The notes under the pieces: generated by a model
Told to the model about the DNA's origin: nothing
Database searches by the model: none
The model's input: the letters and a program-made list of their open reading frames with translations, nothing else
Program-made: the position numbers and the translations under genes
Assembly (NCBI GenBank): GCA_027002375.1
Contig: JALWZX010000035.1
Span: 1 to 60,483, forward strand
Source: a candidate division WWE3 bacterium
GTDB lineage: Bacteria; Patescibacteriota; WWE3; 2-01-FULL-39-13
Direction: 5' to 3'
DNA length: 60,483 nucleotides
Shown: positions 52,001-60,205 of the stretch, in pieces
Position numbering within the stretch: position 1 is the stretch's first letter
How the letters are laid out: each line of letters starts with the position of its first letter

Positions 52001-53500
52001 TGTATATTGTTTGGGCGAATTATACATCGCGGCTCTATATATTTTTGGAATAGCAGTTCTGGTAAAAGGTGGTGTCGCCAGTGGATATACGTCCATTTGT
52101 TTATCTATAAATGTATCAGATTCAGGATCTATATTTCCTATGTCAAAAGATCTAAAAACATCAAATCTATCATGGTCATAAGCACCACTTGCTTTTAATA
52201 CAAATTGACCAGATAATTTGGCTGATCCAGTTGTCCCTTCACCCGGGCCACTTATTTGGTTTCCGTTTCCGTCAAATTCAGCTTTTTCAGATGGTGAAAC
52301 TGCTTTTCCTTTCAGTTGCCATGGTCTATCACTGTTTATTCCTATTACAGAACCACGATAATAAACATGTTCAGCGTCTAAGGGTCCATCACATGAATTA
52401 GCCTTGTTTGTTGATCTGCAATAAGTTTTTCCGCTTGGCTCCACATAAGTTATACAGCATTCTATCTTTTTGTATTTTTTACTTTCTAATTTAGGTGGTA
52501 GTGTATTTTTTCTATAATTGTCTTCATCATAAGATTTGTCTGCAGGTGGGTTTGGGCCATATTGTTGTGCTAGATTAGAGAACAGTGCTGCAGTTTGGGT
52601 GTGCGCGTATATGTTCCATGGGTCGTTATGTACCACAGGATTGTATGAAAATACAGCAGCCATCTTTACTTGCCTTGACCACTTGTTATGCGCCAACTCA
52701 AAGAATGGTTTGAGTTGATGATCTCTGTACATTACGTATCGATCGTTTTGTCCGTTTTGGTCTTTTCCAACTACACCTGATTCGACGCCGTATATCGGCA
52801 TACCAGACAGCCCGACTTCATTAAGCAATGCTTCTGGATTGCCAGCACCAAGAAATGGATCAGGATTACATAAAGGAGTTGTGCAACTTTGTTCATCATC
52901 GTATAAGTTCAAAGTAACACCATCAAATTGTCTAAAATATGATGGTCCAAGTTCCATAAAATGCTGTTTAGCAATACCATTTGCATTTCCTCCATATGAT
53001 TTATTAACCATTGGTGATAATAGTATTACCTTTGTATGTCTAACGCCTAATTTGTTTAGTTCATCTACTAGCGTTGCTGTATAAGTTTTTACTTCATCAA
53101 TAGGAACTTTTTCTGTCCAAGGCTCATTTACTGGATAAAAATATACTTTTTTACCGCCAGTATCCATATTCGCCAATGTGTTTGCCCATGTTTTTGCTAA
53201 TCCAGGTGTTAGTTGTGTATTAGGGTAATGTCCTCTTATTATGAAGTTAATACTGGGATATTCTTTAAAGAATTTTGGTATAAGGGTTTTACAATCACCA
53301 GGCTGTGCCATTACTACTATCCATCCCCCAGGACCCACAATTCCAGCAGCGCTATCGACTTCTTCAAAGTGATCTCCGATATTTATACCGACACGGTTAG
53401 GTATACTCCCATCCACAGCATATATAGGTTCCGTACTTATAATAAGACTAAAGAATGAAAATAATATTGATGTAATGACTATGCTATATAGCTTTTTCAT
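49037..53500 (-). CDS. Giant secreted protein with two glycosidase-like barrel domains
   Basis: 1487 residues with a signal peptide (MKKLYSIVITSILFSFFSL..., cleaved near residue 28). Residues about 30-330 resemble a TIM-barrel surface glycosidase-like domain (NRVGINIGDHFEEVD, VYFYPVNEPWTEK with Asn-Glu-Pro typical of GH clan A, YGVESGVVG). The middle is Cys-rich, ending in a Pro run (PPPPPPPVECDKC) and a disordered Asn/Gly/Asp linker (about 1020-1050). Residues about 1060-1420 form a second barrel, similar to putative glycoside hydrolase families with WDGIEGDYSSNVWW and DTLIFEYDSEPHP. It is last in the minus-strand operon 58376-49037, so it is probably a surface or exported partner of the secretion apparatus. 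Confidence 0.82.
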   Translation of the reverse strand: MKKLYSIVITSILFSFFSLIISTEPIYAVDGSIPNRVGINIGDHFEEVDSAAGIVGPGGWIVVMAQPGDCKTLIPKFFKEYPSINFIIRGHYPNTQLTPGLAKTWANTLANMDTGGKKVYFYPVNEPWTEKVPIDEVKTYTATLVDELNKLGVRHTKVILLSPMVNKSYGGNANGIAKQHFMELGPSYFRQFDGVTLNLYDDEQSCTTPLCNPDPFLGAGNPEALLNEVGLSGMPIYGVESGVVGKDQNGQNDRYVMYRDHQLKPFFELAHNKWSRQVKMAAVFSYNPVVHNDPWNIYAHTQTAALFSNLAQQYGPNPPADKSYDEDNYRKNTLPPKLESKKYKKIECCITYVEPSGKTYCRSTNKANSCDGPLDAEHVYYRGSVIGINSDRPWQLKGKAVSPSEKAEFDGNGNQISGPGEGTTGSAKLSGQFVLKASGAYDHDRFDVFRSFDIGNIDPESDTFIDKQMDVYPLATPPFTRTAIPKIYRAAMYNSPKQYTAPDSETGEKWSETYERVFTGSSDELGTKATTETKRFVACLQAKNAPTGIKFYIDGKMEFITPPDIETLEIADADTTRSLVAPPCVNGFCHASYRFTKPDLVYNPSNIYNKQGRDYARLDDSIDYAMGNKTYHNNDIVNIQNITTPNRALATDQPEELNNCTENPLALGLFTTSEEPNATGTFDVSYQVSFKCTGCPIGDFSVTINGVDSGILTQGGYGFDTCQAAGNYYLKPGYGTSPGLPKLTPSTPVIVTAQITHGSAKSPRDGCPGPCPQNYPAIKCTIKSIKNPDGAGYVTDSNCKIAPPPPPPPVECDKCETWVDDKSLCNEIIAKELIQEPRCPKGKCISEVQKSNASCIWKAINGGESEKDYPEGGNVISKIMKCFSENTKFDFYVAPVGGFEADLNQYRTHDMDLNDAISHIPGINDEVFEPKPTKAKIYLELDQNPDILKDFTVIGYPVRYMYVQYTDHLLQARKFCERYKTLYLPEENGFKIPDDSFQELCQVADVNNTNNNGSGHTQPANDDDNTGDNGNNNGDGTPNLPPATNPHNRIGYPKTLAAMLGAQGPNAIYDYVLNSLEFFDVVILEPEFGGEVDDSQKARWEIYDGKDLVTYLQNLNPSQLQVAYMPMWFTFGNAERPDTFRNRQAYEVEKNGYYLKVNGTQVEWKYPVDLPVTNVAAISTLDNKTKYTDWFVNYVKTNMKNPNWDGIEGDYSSNVWWHFTPRTPNRTETNLTYAQKMTEMNYRVKQDHPNWIIMGNGSAEPSTKTSFTSNLHGVDTLIFEYDSEPHPNGFNVTSEDGYTPGSFGKMMTLIYVAQQKDPNISYLVYGDEKSNNVDFFRLLLSTSLMLNNGYMSFQPALHITTWKEEYSVDSEGNAVNTKNDIMGYRHWLGKPTSKAFMVDSNGNITNTTMSSFLKDKDWQSVDSHAWVRYFDYGMAIVNATNSTKTIKINDGYKRIKGTASRGNTGEDVNGEVTVGKYDGLLLVKKVD

Positions 53501-53505
53501 GATAA

Positions 53506-54540
53506 TTATTTTTGCTTTTCGCTGAATGTTTTTATTGCATTTTCAACGACATAGCCTGTCCCAGTATTATGTTCTTTCGTAGTTGTCTTACCTGTTAGAA
53601 CATAAACTGGTATTATCATACCATTATTAGCATAATACGAAACCGTTCCTTTTTCTAGATACGTTGTTAATATGTCTTCTGCTGGGGGAAACGTACCGTT
53701 CATTAATTTCCCCTCACCATTTTTAATGTCGTCAACCACAGTCTGTGTATCTTTTAGATAAAAAGTCTTTTTAATATCTTTATCTATCGTACCAACCGGT
53801 TGAACTATTACCTTAGAAATATCTCCATTTGATGTAATAAAAACCCTTATTGAGTTAGGTGTAATATTACCTTTCTTGTCAATGATTGGAATTCCTTCAT
53901 AATCTGCATTGTAAATATATTCTATCGTATTTGCGTCACCTATGTTATTAACTTCTACACTCTCAAACGGGACATCTTTGTAATATACATATGAGTCAAA
54001 TTTGTACATGTTTGTTGGAATTTCTAGTTTGCGTGGAATCTCTAGGGTTTTGTCTAAATAATTTTGGTATGAATCTGTTGCAGAGAAATTTTCTTCAGAA
54101 ACTATATATTTATTAGGGTAATACAAAATATAATTATCTGACACGTAAAAAGTCAATGTAATATCCTGATTTGCTGTATCTATCATTATATTGTTCTTAT
54201 CACGCGTTTCGCTTGTTGGCTTTGTATTGAAGATTTTAGTCATTCTATCAATATATGAATCTGACATACAGAATTTCTCGTAACCATATCCGTTAAGCTC
54301 TTTTAAATTAGTATCTAATTTAAAAGTTGCATATGTTTTTATTATCCCAGTATCCACACCAGCCAATTCTACTGAATTATCAAATATATCATACGATATA
54401 ATAGGCTTAGCTGTTGGATAATCAGGATTCCGTTTTTGATTATTTGATTGTGTAAAAATAATATATACAACGATTAATATCGCAATAATTATTAATATTA
54501 TTAAATATTTATTTTTTTTAATGCTATTTTTGTTAATCAT
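53506..54540 (-). CDS. Hypothetical single-pass exported protein of the secretion locus
   Basis: 344 residues, with an N-terminal helix at about 13-31 (YLIILIIIAILIVVYIIF) and an extracytoplasmic domain rich in beta strands (YDIFDNSVELAGVDTG, DITLTFYVSDNYILYYPNKY). No family recognised. It starts with its ATG overlapping the upstream stop (TAATG, one shared base at 54540), so translation is coupled to the 1278-residue protein; the next gene starts 5 bases after. Likely a structural or adaptor piece of the same apparatus. Confidence 0.7.
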   Translation of the reverse strand: MINKNSIKKNKYLIILIIIAILIVVYIIFTQSNNQKRNPDYPTAKPIISYDIFDNSVELAGVDTGIIKTYATFKLDTNLKELNGYGYEKFCMSDSYIDRMTKIFNTKPTSETRDKNNIMIDTANQDITLTFYVSDNYILYYPNKYIVSEENFSATDSYQNYLDKTLEIPRKLEIPTNMYKFDSYVYYKDVPFESVEVNNIGDANTIEYIYNADYEGIPIIDKKGNITPNSIRVFITSNGDISKVIVQPVGTIDKDIKKTFYLKDTQTVVDDIKNGEGKLMNGTFPPAEDILTTYLEKGTVSYYANNGMIIPVYVLTGKTTTKEHNTGTGYVVENAIKTFSEKQK

Positions 54541-57500
54541 TATGGACCTGTATAATTACATTGACTAACTTCAAAACACCCTTCGATATCGTGATCGACT
54601 GGTATATAACTGCCAGGATACATTGAATTGTTTAAATTTACCATTCTAAGTTTTTCGCCTGGTATACACTCAACAAGTGGTTTTTTGAACTCGTAATGAA
54701 GGTGTACTCCCCTAGAACCACCTGTGTTTCCAACATATCCGAGTACCGCCCCTTTGTTAACTTGTACAGGTGTCCCGTATTTACCGTCTGGTTTCAGATT
54801 TGAAGATATATCTTTCATATGCGCATAAAGCGTTTTTACGCCTGGATTTGTATTAGAAGTTACCACAACGAAATTTCCATAGTCATTACGTTGAGCAGAT
54901 ACAGCTGTACCAGCATGAGTGGCGAATATAGGTACCCCACTATTGGCGGCAAGGTCAACAGCTTCTTCTTTGTATGTTGTATGAGCCTGATGACCGTCTC
55001 TATAAGGGCCTTGAGTCATCACAAAATGGTCGTGTAATGGCCATCCTGACGGGCATTTCATGCAGCCCCCGTTATTAATGTTTGTTGCAACAGAATCAAA
55101 CGCAGATCTTGTAGAATCTTCTTTTGCTGCAACTTCTACCGAGTTTGAGTATGTGGAATTCACAGAATTAATGTCAAGAGAACTTGGTAATGTAAGCGTT
55201 AACTCACTTTCAATACTTTTTTCAGGCTCAATTGTTCTGTTTAAAAATTCTAGCATTAAATCTCTTGTTGGTTTATCTAATGTGCCTGTAAACCCATTGG
55301 GATTATTGTCATCATAGGTTTGGGTTGTTCCAGCGCCACAGTCTGGTATATAAGATAAAGTATCTTTAAATTTTCCAATTGTAATTGGTTGTTGATCTAC
55401 ATCACCTGATTCCCCAGTTATATTTGTCACTTTAATTTTATATTTTATTGTTCTATGAGATATATCTGGTGTTGCTGTTTTATCAACCTCAATATATTTT
55501 GATTCTGCGGTGTCTGTATATCCACCCCCCCCAGTATTCGTATAAGAGGTTAACATTGAAGGTATTATTACTAGAGGAATTATAAGTATACATCCACAAC
55601 AACCCAAAAGTGGATATAAAACAACCTTTATAAATACTTTAGCAGTACCTTTGAACGATTCTTCTGCGGCATGTAAGGCTGTGTCAAGTCCTTTATGCAA
55701 ATTTTTTACAAATTGCCAAGCAACATCACCCAGTGACGTAATTAACCACGAAATTCCGCCTGACACTATACCAGCAGCCCCACTTAGTAAAAAGCCTATG
55801 CTTTTTGCTAATGCAGCCCCGCCGAATTTAGACAAAAATAATACGGCAGCTTTTGTGCCAAATTTACTCTCAAAAAATTCTATAAAAGCTTTACTTTTAA
55901 GCCAATCACCACTGTTAACAAGCCATTTTATGCCTGGCCATTGTGCAACTGCACCAGAAATTCCTAATTCTGATGTCATGCCGAATTTTTCTAGCACGCT
56001 TCGAAGTGGGGCTGATGTTTTGATCAGACCGAGAAGAAGTCTACTGTTACCGCTATATTGCCCAAGTATAATTTGTTTGTAAAAGAAGGATCTTACATAA
56101 TTAGCATACCTATTATACATATTAAGGTATCCTGCATATTTACCAGCCAATTGTGAAACCTTTCCGGTACTGTAAAAATTGTTTAAAATGTTCCAAATTT
56201 CATCATTAGGTACGTTCCCGTTTATAACCATACCCTCTAAAAGGTGCTTGCCATGATTATCGAACAAATTAAGATTTTGCAAAAATAACTGAAAATTTTT
56301 ATATTCTCCATCTACGATTTCATCTAACTTTAATGTTTTCACCAAATTGGCGAGTCCCGCATCCGTGATTTTTTGCCCACTTATGATCAGTTCTGTTTGA
56401 TCTTTTAAATCATGTAAAAATTCACTTAATAAATCTGGATTAGCGAATAAGTCTTTCGGTTTATACTTAGAATATTTAAGACTTTTCTCTAGATCAATAC
56501 CAACGTCACCGTTTCCCCATGATGATTTAACAACGTCAAATGCAGAGTAGTTAGTAGAAAACAGTTCCTTTTTCTTTTTCGGATCGTATATTGTAAAGCC
56601 GAATAACCCTAGTGCGTCTTCTGAATTTATCCAGGATTGGTAAGCAAATGTTTGTGTCCCCACATCTCTAGACCATTCTATCGCAACATTATTTTGCATT
56701 CCTAATCCCATAAATTTTGAGCCAGATTGGAAATTTAGTCCAGTGTATTTACCAATTGCATTTTTAGCCTCGTTTATTTTCAGAGTCTTAATAGCAGTCT
56801 GTATTATCGGATCCATTATATGTGCCACATAATAATTTCCCGGTACAAATGGGATTTCAAGAAATGGTAAGGTTCCAGCAAATTTACTTGTTATTAGTAA
56901 AATACTTACGTAATCCTCATTTTCAATAGCCATTAATAGATTTTTTGCGGTACCGGCGAAATATAAATTGTGAGTTGCCATTAAAGCTTTTTGTGCAGAA
57001 GTCATTCTATCTACAGCTAAACTAGCAGCTTCCTTAGCGTTTTGTCGCAGCATTTTTATTTCACTTGGTAATAATTTGCTGTTTGGTGGTCTTCCTTGCT
57101 TTCTTAGATATTCTTTATGCAACAAATCAAACGCGGTTGCTTCCTGTTGTTGATATATACGTTGCATTATTTTTTTAGAATTTTCTTGTATGGCAAATTG
57201 TGCTTCTAGTATAGCTTTTGTCTGCTCATTTTCCCTTTTAAAAACTTTGAGTTGATCTTTTTCAGCCAAGCCCGTTGGAATTGGAACACTTATATCCATA
57301 CCTAGAACTTTTCTATTTAATACATGTGATTTCTCGGTATATTTTGGTGACCAAAGCTTAAAATGCTGGTCTATATTATTTATATAATATTCAGCCCTTA
57401 CTATTTGGCTTAGCGTTTCAATCTCTTCATTAGACCAAAGCGTAATTGGAATCCCTAGCGTGGTTTCCAACCTATCAGCTAGTTTACCGTCATTTGCTAA

Positions 57501-58376
57501 GAACTTATCAATGTCGCCACCATAGGGTTTTAATGCATCTATCAACGTTCCTGTACTAGTCTGCTTCCCCGTAACAGTTGGTAATACCTTATCTAAGTCT
57601 ATGCCCAATTCTGTTAACGTTATTCTATTAAAATCTGTTATGCTTTGATTTCTAAATAGCTCTCTCGCCGATTGTGTATCTGAATATGCAGCCAGACCCT
57701 CCATGGAAGAAGACATATGTGCATATGGTCTATACTGTTTTGCCAATATGTGCTTATCGCCATAGAGTTCACTTTCTTCTAGTAGCTTTCTATCGTCCGT
57801 TTGTCTATCTTTATCTTTTATAGCGAATTTATATGTGCCACGTAATAACATTTTAGAAACTTTTTTCTTTTTTCCGGTTTTGGGATCGATAGTCTCTTCG
57901 ATGTATGGGGACATGTCATAGAAGCCACCGCCACTTGTTTTGTTAAGTATGCTAATTGGTCCGGATGGTGGACTAGACAAGTCTCGACCAGTAAGCCCTT
58001 TGGTTTTTCCTTTTGTCAAGTTAGCTATTTCTGTTGATCTTCTTTGAGAACTGATCTCTGAAGCATCAAGTATGTCCTGTACAGTACTTTTTCCTATCGC
58101 TGTAAATGTTTTTAATGGGTTAGTTAATACATCTTTTATGTTAACTACTGTAGTTACCCCTTTAAGTTGAAACAACTCTTCGTCGCTCATCGCAAGAAGA
58201 TTCACTACGTCAGCATCAGACATTATCGATTTTGTTTGGCTTGATGTAAATTTCCAAGCCTGTAAGTTCTTTTTCTGCCCGTTGAAATAGAAAGCGATTG
58301 TTTTCTTTGGATATTCTATGGGAAGATCCGCAATGTCTTCTATCCAACCAACAAATGTTAAATCTCCTTTTGGCAT
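54540..58376 (-). CDS. Giant membrane protein with C-terminal M23 peptidase
   Basis: 1278 residues. The first about 880 are mostly helical and polar with no signal peptide. Gly/Ala-rich amphipathic helices (about 840-895) precede a strong membrane helix (about 918-945, PLLGCCGCILIIPLVIIP). A beta-rich domain follows (about 960-1100), then an M23/LytM endopeptidase (about 1110-1265). The M23 zinc ligands read as H...AVDLAA (His nine before Asp), LYAHMKD and GVHLHYEF, so the enzyme looks active. An N-terminal cytosolic mass and an outside peptidoglycan hydrolase make it a candidate wall-cutting component of a type IV secretion-like machine. TAAAAT six bases before the ATG suggests a leaderless mRNA. 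Confidence 0.85.
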   Translation of the reverse strand: MPKGDLTFVGWIEDIADLPIEYPKKTIAFYFNGQKKNLQAWKFTSSQTKSIMSDADVVNLLAMSDEELFQLKGVTTVVNIKDVLTNPLKTFTAIGKSTVQDILDASEISSQRRSTEIANLTKGKTKGLTGRDLSSPPSGPISILNKTSGGGFYDMSPYIEETIDPKTGKKKKVSKMLLRGTYKFAIKDKDRQTDDRKLLEESELYGDKHILAKQYRPYAHMSSSMEGLAAYSDTQSARELFRNQSITDFNRITLTELGIDLDKVLPTVTGKQTSTGTLIDALKPYGGDIDKFLANDGKLADRLETTLGIPITLWSNEEIETLSQIVRAEYYINNIDQHFKLWSPKYTEKSHVLNRKVLGMDISVPIPTGLAEKDQLKVFKRENEQTKAILEAQFAIQENSKKIMQRIYQQQEATAFDLLHKEYLRKQGRPPNSKLLPSEIKMLRQNAKEAASLAVDRMTSAQKALMATHNLYFAGTAKNLLMAIENEDYVSILLITSKFAGTLPFLEIPFVPGNYYVAHIMDPIIQTAIKTLKINEAKNAIGKYTGLNFQSGSKFMGLGMQNNVAIEWSRDVGTQTFAYQSWINSEDALGLFGFTIYDPKKKKELFSTNYSAFDVVKSSWGNGDVGIDLEKSLKYSKYKPKDLFANPDLLSEFLHDLKDQTELIISGQKITDAGLANLVKTLKLDEIVDGEYKNFQLFLQNLNLFDNHGKHLLEGMVINGNVPNDEIWNILNNFYSTGKVSQLAGKYAGYLNMYNRYANYVRSFFYKQIILGQYSGNSRLLLGLIKTSAPLRSVLEKFGMTSELGISGAVAQWPGIKWLVNSGDWLKSKAFIEFFESKFGTKAAVLFLSKFGGAALAKSIGFLLSGAAGIVSGGISWLITSLGDVAWQFVKNLHKGLDTALHAAEESFKGTAKVFIKVVLYPLLGCCGCILIIPLVIIPSMLTSYTNTGGGGYTDTAESKYIEVDKTATPDISHRTIKYKIKVTNITGESGDVDQQPITIGKFKDTLSYIPDCGAGTTQTYDDNNPNGFTGTLDKPTRDLMLEFLNRTIEPEKSIESELTLTLPSSLDINSVNSTYSNSVEVAAKEDSTRSAFDSVATNINNGGCMKCPSGWPLHDHFVMTQGPYRDGHQAHTTYKEEAVDLAANSGVPIFATHAGTAVSAQRNDYGNFVVVTSNTNPGVKTLYAHMKDISSNLKPDGKYGTPVQVNKGAVLGYVGNTGGSRGVHLHYEFKKPLVECIPGEKLRMVNLNNSMYPGSYIPVDHDIEGCFEVSQCNYTGP

Positions 58377-58580
58377 AATTAGATTTTATCAGAAAACAAG
58401 CTTCAAACAAGAAAGTATAGATTAATTATTTAAATGTTGAAATTTAGCCAACAATATAGTATTGAAAGAATAACGACATAATGTAAAATTATGTTGTATG
58501 AGTATATTTATTAATATACCTAATTTGAAAAATATCTTTGTGAAGAATTCAAAGTTTTTTTTCATAATTATAATCTAACC

Positions 58581-59975
58581 ATGCCTAACATGAAGAGATC
58601 CGTAAAGATAGTTGTTATTAGTTTTGTTATTATAACAGTTGTATTATCTAGTGCGTTCAAGACATATTCATACGCTAGTAATCAAGACGCAACTTATGAA
58701 TATGATAACAACCCAAGTTTAACAAGCCCCGATGCGGTAAACGCGGCAGGTATCCCGGATTCTGTAAAGGCTATAGGACTAAATGCCTTGGGAACCTTTG
58801 CGAAATTAGCTGTATGTCATGGCGATGATTGTGAAGTAAATAGTGAGGGGTATACGCAATATCTGCTAGTTCAAATGCCAGCTAACGGTGTTGCGATGGT
58901 TGTATGTGATCCGGATCGAAATAGATTCGATGACGTTACCATACATGGTGCAGATACGCCATGTACCGATCCGAATACGTTTGCTGCTAATGCTGAAGAA
59001 ATGCTAAGTAAAGGTAAACTACCAGGTGGTGGCGCAGCTTTGTTGGCTAGTGCATACAACTACGCTGGTACAGATATGTCTATCCCGACTGATTTAGCCT
59101 TATATTTTAAAGATACAATGTCTGACACAATATTTGGAACACCAGCATATGCAGCTGATCCTTTAGACAATACAATGTTCAAAGGAGTTGTCTTAGGCAT
59201 GTGGAAGATAACGCGCAATTTGGCATTAGCTTTACTTGGTGTGATTACAGCTGCCGCTGCATTAATGATTATTTTTAGGAAAAAAATATCTGCCCAAGCT
59301 GTTGTAACTGTTTATAATATTCTACCTAGAATCCCGATTGCTATCCTTTTTATATTATTGTCTTATCCAATTGCCGCACTTTTAATCTCATTAGTTCAAC
59401 CACTAATGGGGCTTGCTATTAATCTTGGTCTAGAAATTATGAAAGGAAGCACAACCACTGAAAATGCTGTATACTATTATATTAGTATGGCCATTAATAG
59501 CATATTTGCGATTGTTGTCGCTATGGGTGCTTTAAATGTTGGAGCAATTGTTATAATTGTGGTGTTTGTTGTTATTATTGTAGTTATACTCGCAGTCATT
59601 TTGATTCATATAATTAGTGCTTATGTTGATATGATTATTAATACTGTTTTTGCGCCTATTATTGGTGTTATGAGTATATTACCTGGTCAAGAACGTGGAA
59701 TAGTGAATTTAGTTTTTAGAATGATTGTAGACATACTAACAGTTCCACTAATTATATTTGTCATACTTATGGGGTTAGCAGTTATTATTATTCCTGTTGA
59801 AGAGTTCGGTATGACGTTAGCACCACCAATGGCATTTTTTGCAATGTTTTGGATTTTTATACTAAAGACTATTATGGGGTTAATGATTATGTGGCAAGCT
59901 ACTAAAGTTAAGAAAATGTTAAAGGGAGCTTTTAGTGTTACAGGATTGTTTGAAACTGGTCAACAAAAGAGGTAA
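58581..59975 (+). CDS. VirB6/TrbL-like polytopic protein
   Basis: 464 residues. A signal/anchor (about 6-30) and a small periplasmic-side domain with Cys pairs (CHGDDCE, CDPDRNR, CTDPN; about 60-140) are followed from about residue 205 by six or seven long hydrophobic helices (TRNLALALLGVITAAAALMI, IPIAILFILLSYPIAALLI, VGAIVIIVVFVVIIVVILAV and others). This layout is that of VirB6/TrbL-type inner-membrane channel components of type IV secretion systems, as found in CPR bacteria; sequence identity in this family is always low. TATAAT (58569-58574) lies 6 bases before the ATG. It diverges from the M23 giant. Confidence 0.7.
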   Translation: MPNMKRSVKIVVISFVIITVVLSSAFKTYSYASNQDATYEYDNNPSLTSPDAVNAAGIPDSVKAIGLNALGTFAKLAVCHGDDCEVNSEGYTQYLLVQMPANGVAMVVCDPDRNRFDDVTIHGADTPCTDPNTFAANAEEMLSKGKLPGGGAALLASAYNYAGTDMSIPTDLALYFKDTMSDTIFGTPAYAADPLDNTMFKGVVLGMWKITRNLALALLGVITAAAALMIIFRKKISAQAVVTVYNILPRIPIAILFILLSYPIAALLISLVQPLMGLAINLGLEIMKGSTTTENAVYYYISMAINSIFAIVVAMGALNVGAIVIIVVFVVIIVVILAVILIHIISAYVDMIINTVFAPIIGVMSILPGQERGIVNLVFRMIVDILTVPLIIFVILMGLAVIIIPVEEFGMTLAPPMAFFAMFWIFILKTIMGLMIMWQATKVKKMLKGAFSVTGLFETGQQKR

Positions 59976-60037
59976 AAGTAAATGTATTTATAATGATAAG
60001 ACAAAGCTAGATTGTAAACTTCGTGTGAAAACTATGG

Positions 60038-60085
60038 ATTCGCAGTGTGTATAGTCATTAAAAGTAATTACAACACACTGCGGAT
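60038..60085 (+). other. Hairpin between VirB6-like and pilin-like genes
   Basis: ATTCGCAGTGTGT (60038-60050) pairs with 60073-60085 over 13 bp with one T-G pair, around a 22-base loop. It lies in a 230-base gap without a gene. No T-run follows, so attenuation or mRNA processing to set the ratio of the two products is possible. Confidence 0.5.
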
Positions 60086-60205
60086 AGTTGTTATATTGAA
60101 GTATGACATTATTAATTCGGTTTCGTGTTATTTGGATATATAGTTGATTTATAGTTCCAAAGATTTACAGTGTAAAAACTGGCAGTTTTTATTTTTATAT
60201 AATAT

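Noticed and set aside
54540..58376. Apparent loss of the first zinc-binding His in the M23 peptidase
   Set aside because: The short HxxxD spacing is missing, but a longer variant with His nine residues before the Asp (AHTTYKEEAVDL) is known in other M23 proteins, and LYAHM and HLHYEF are intact.
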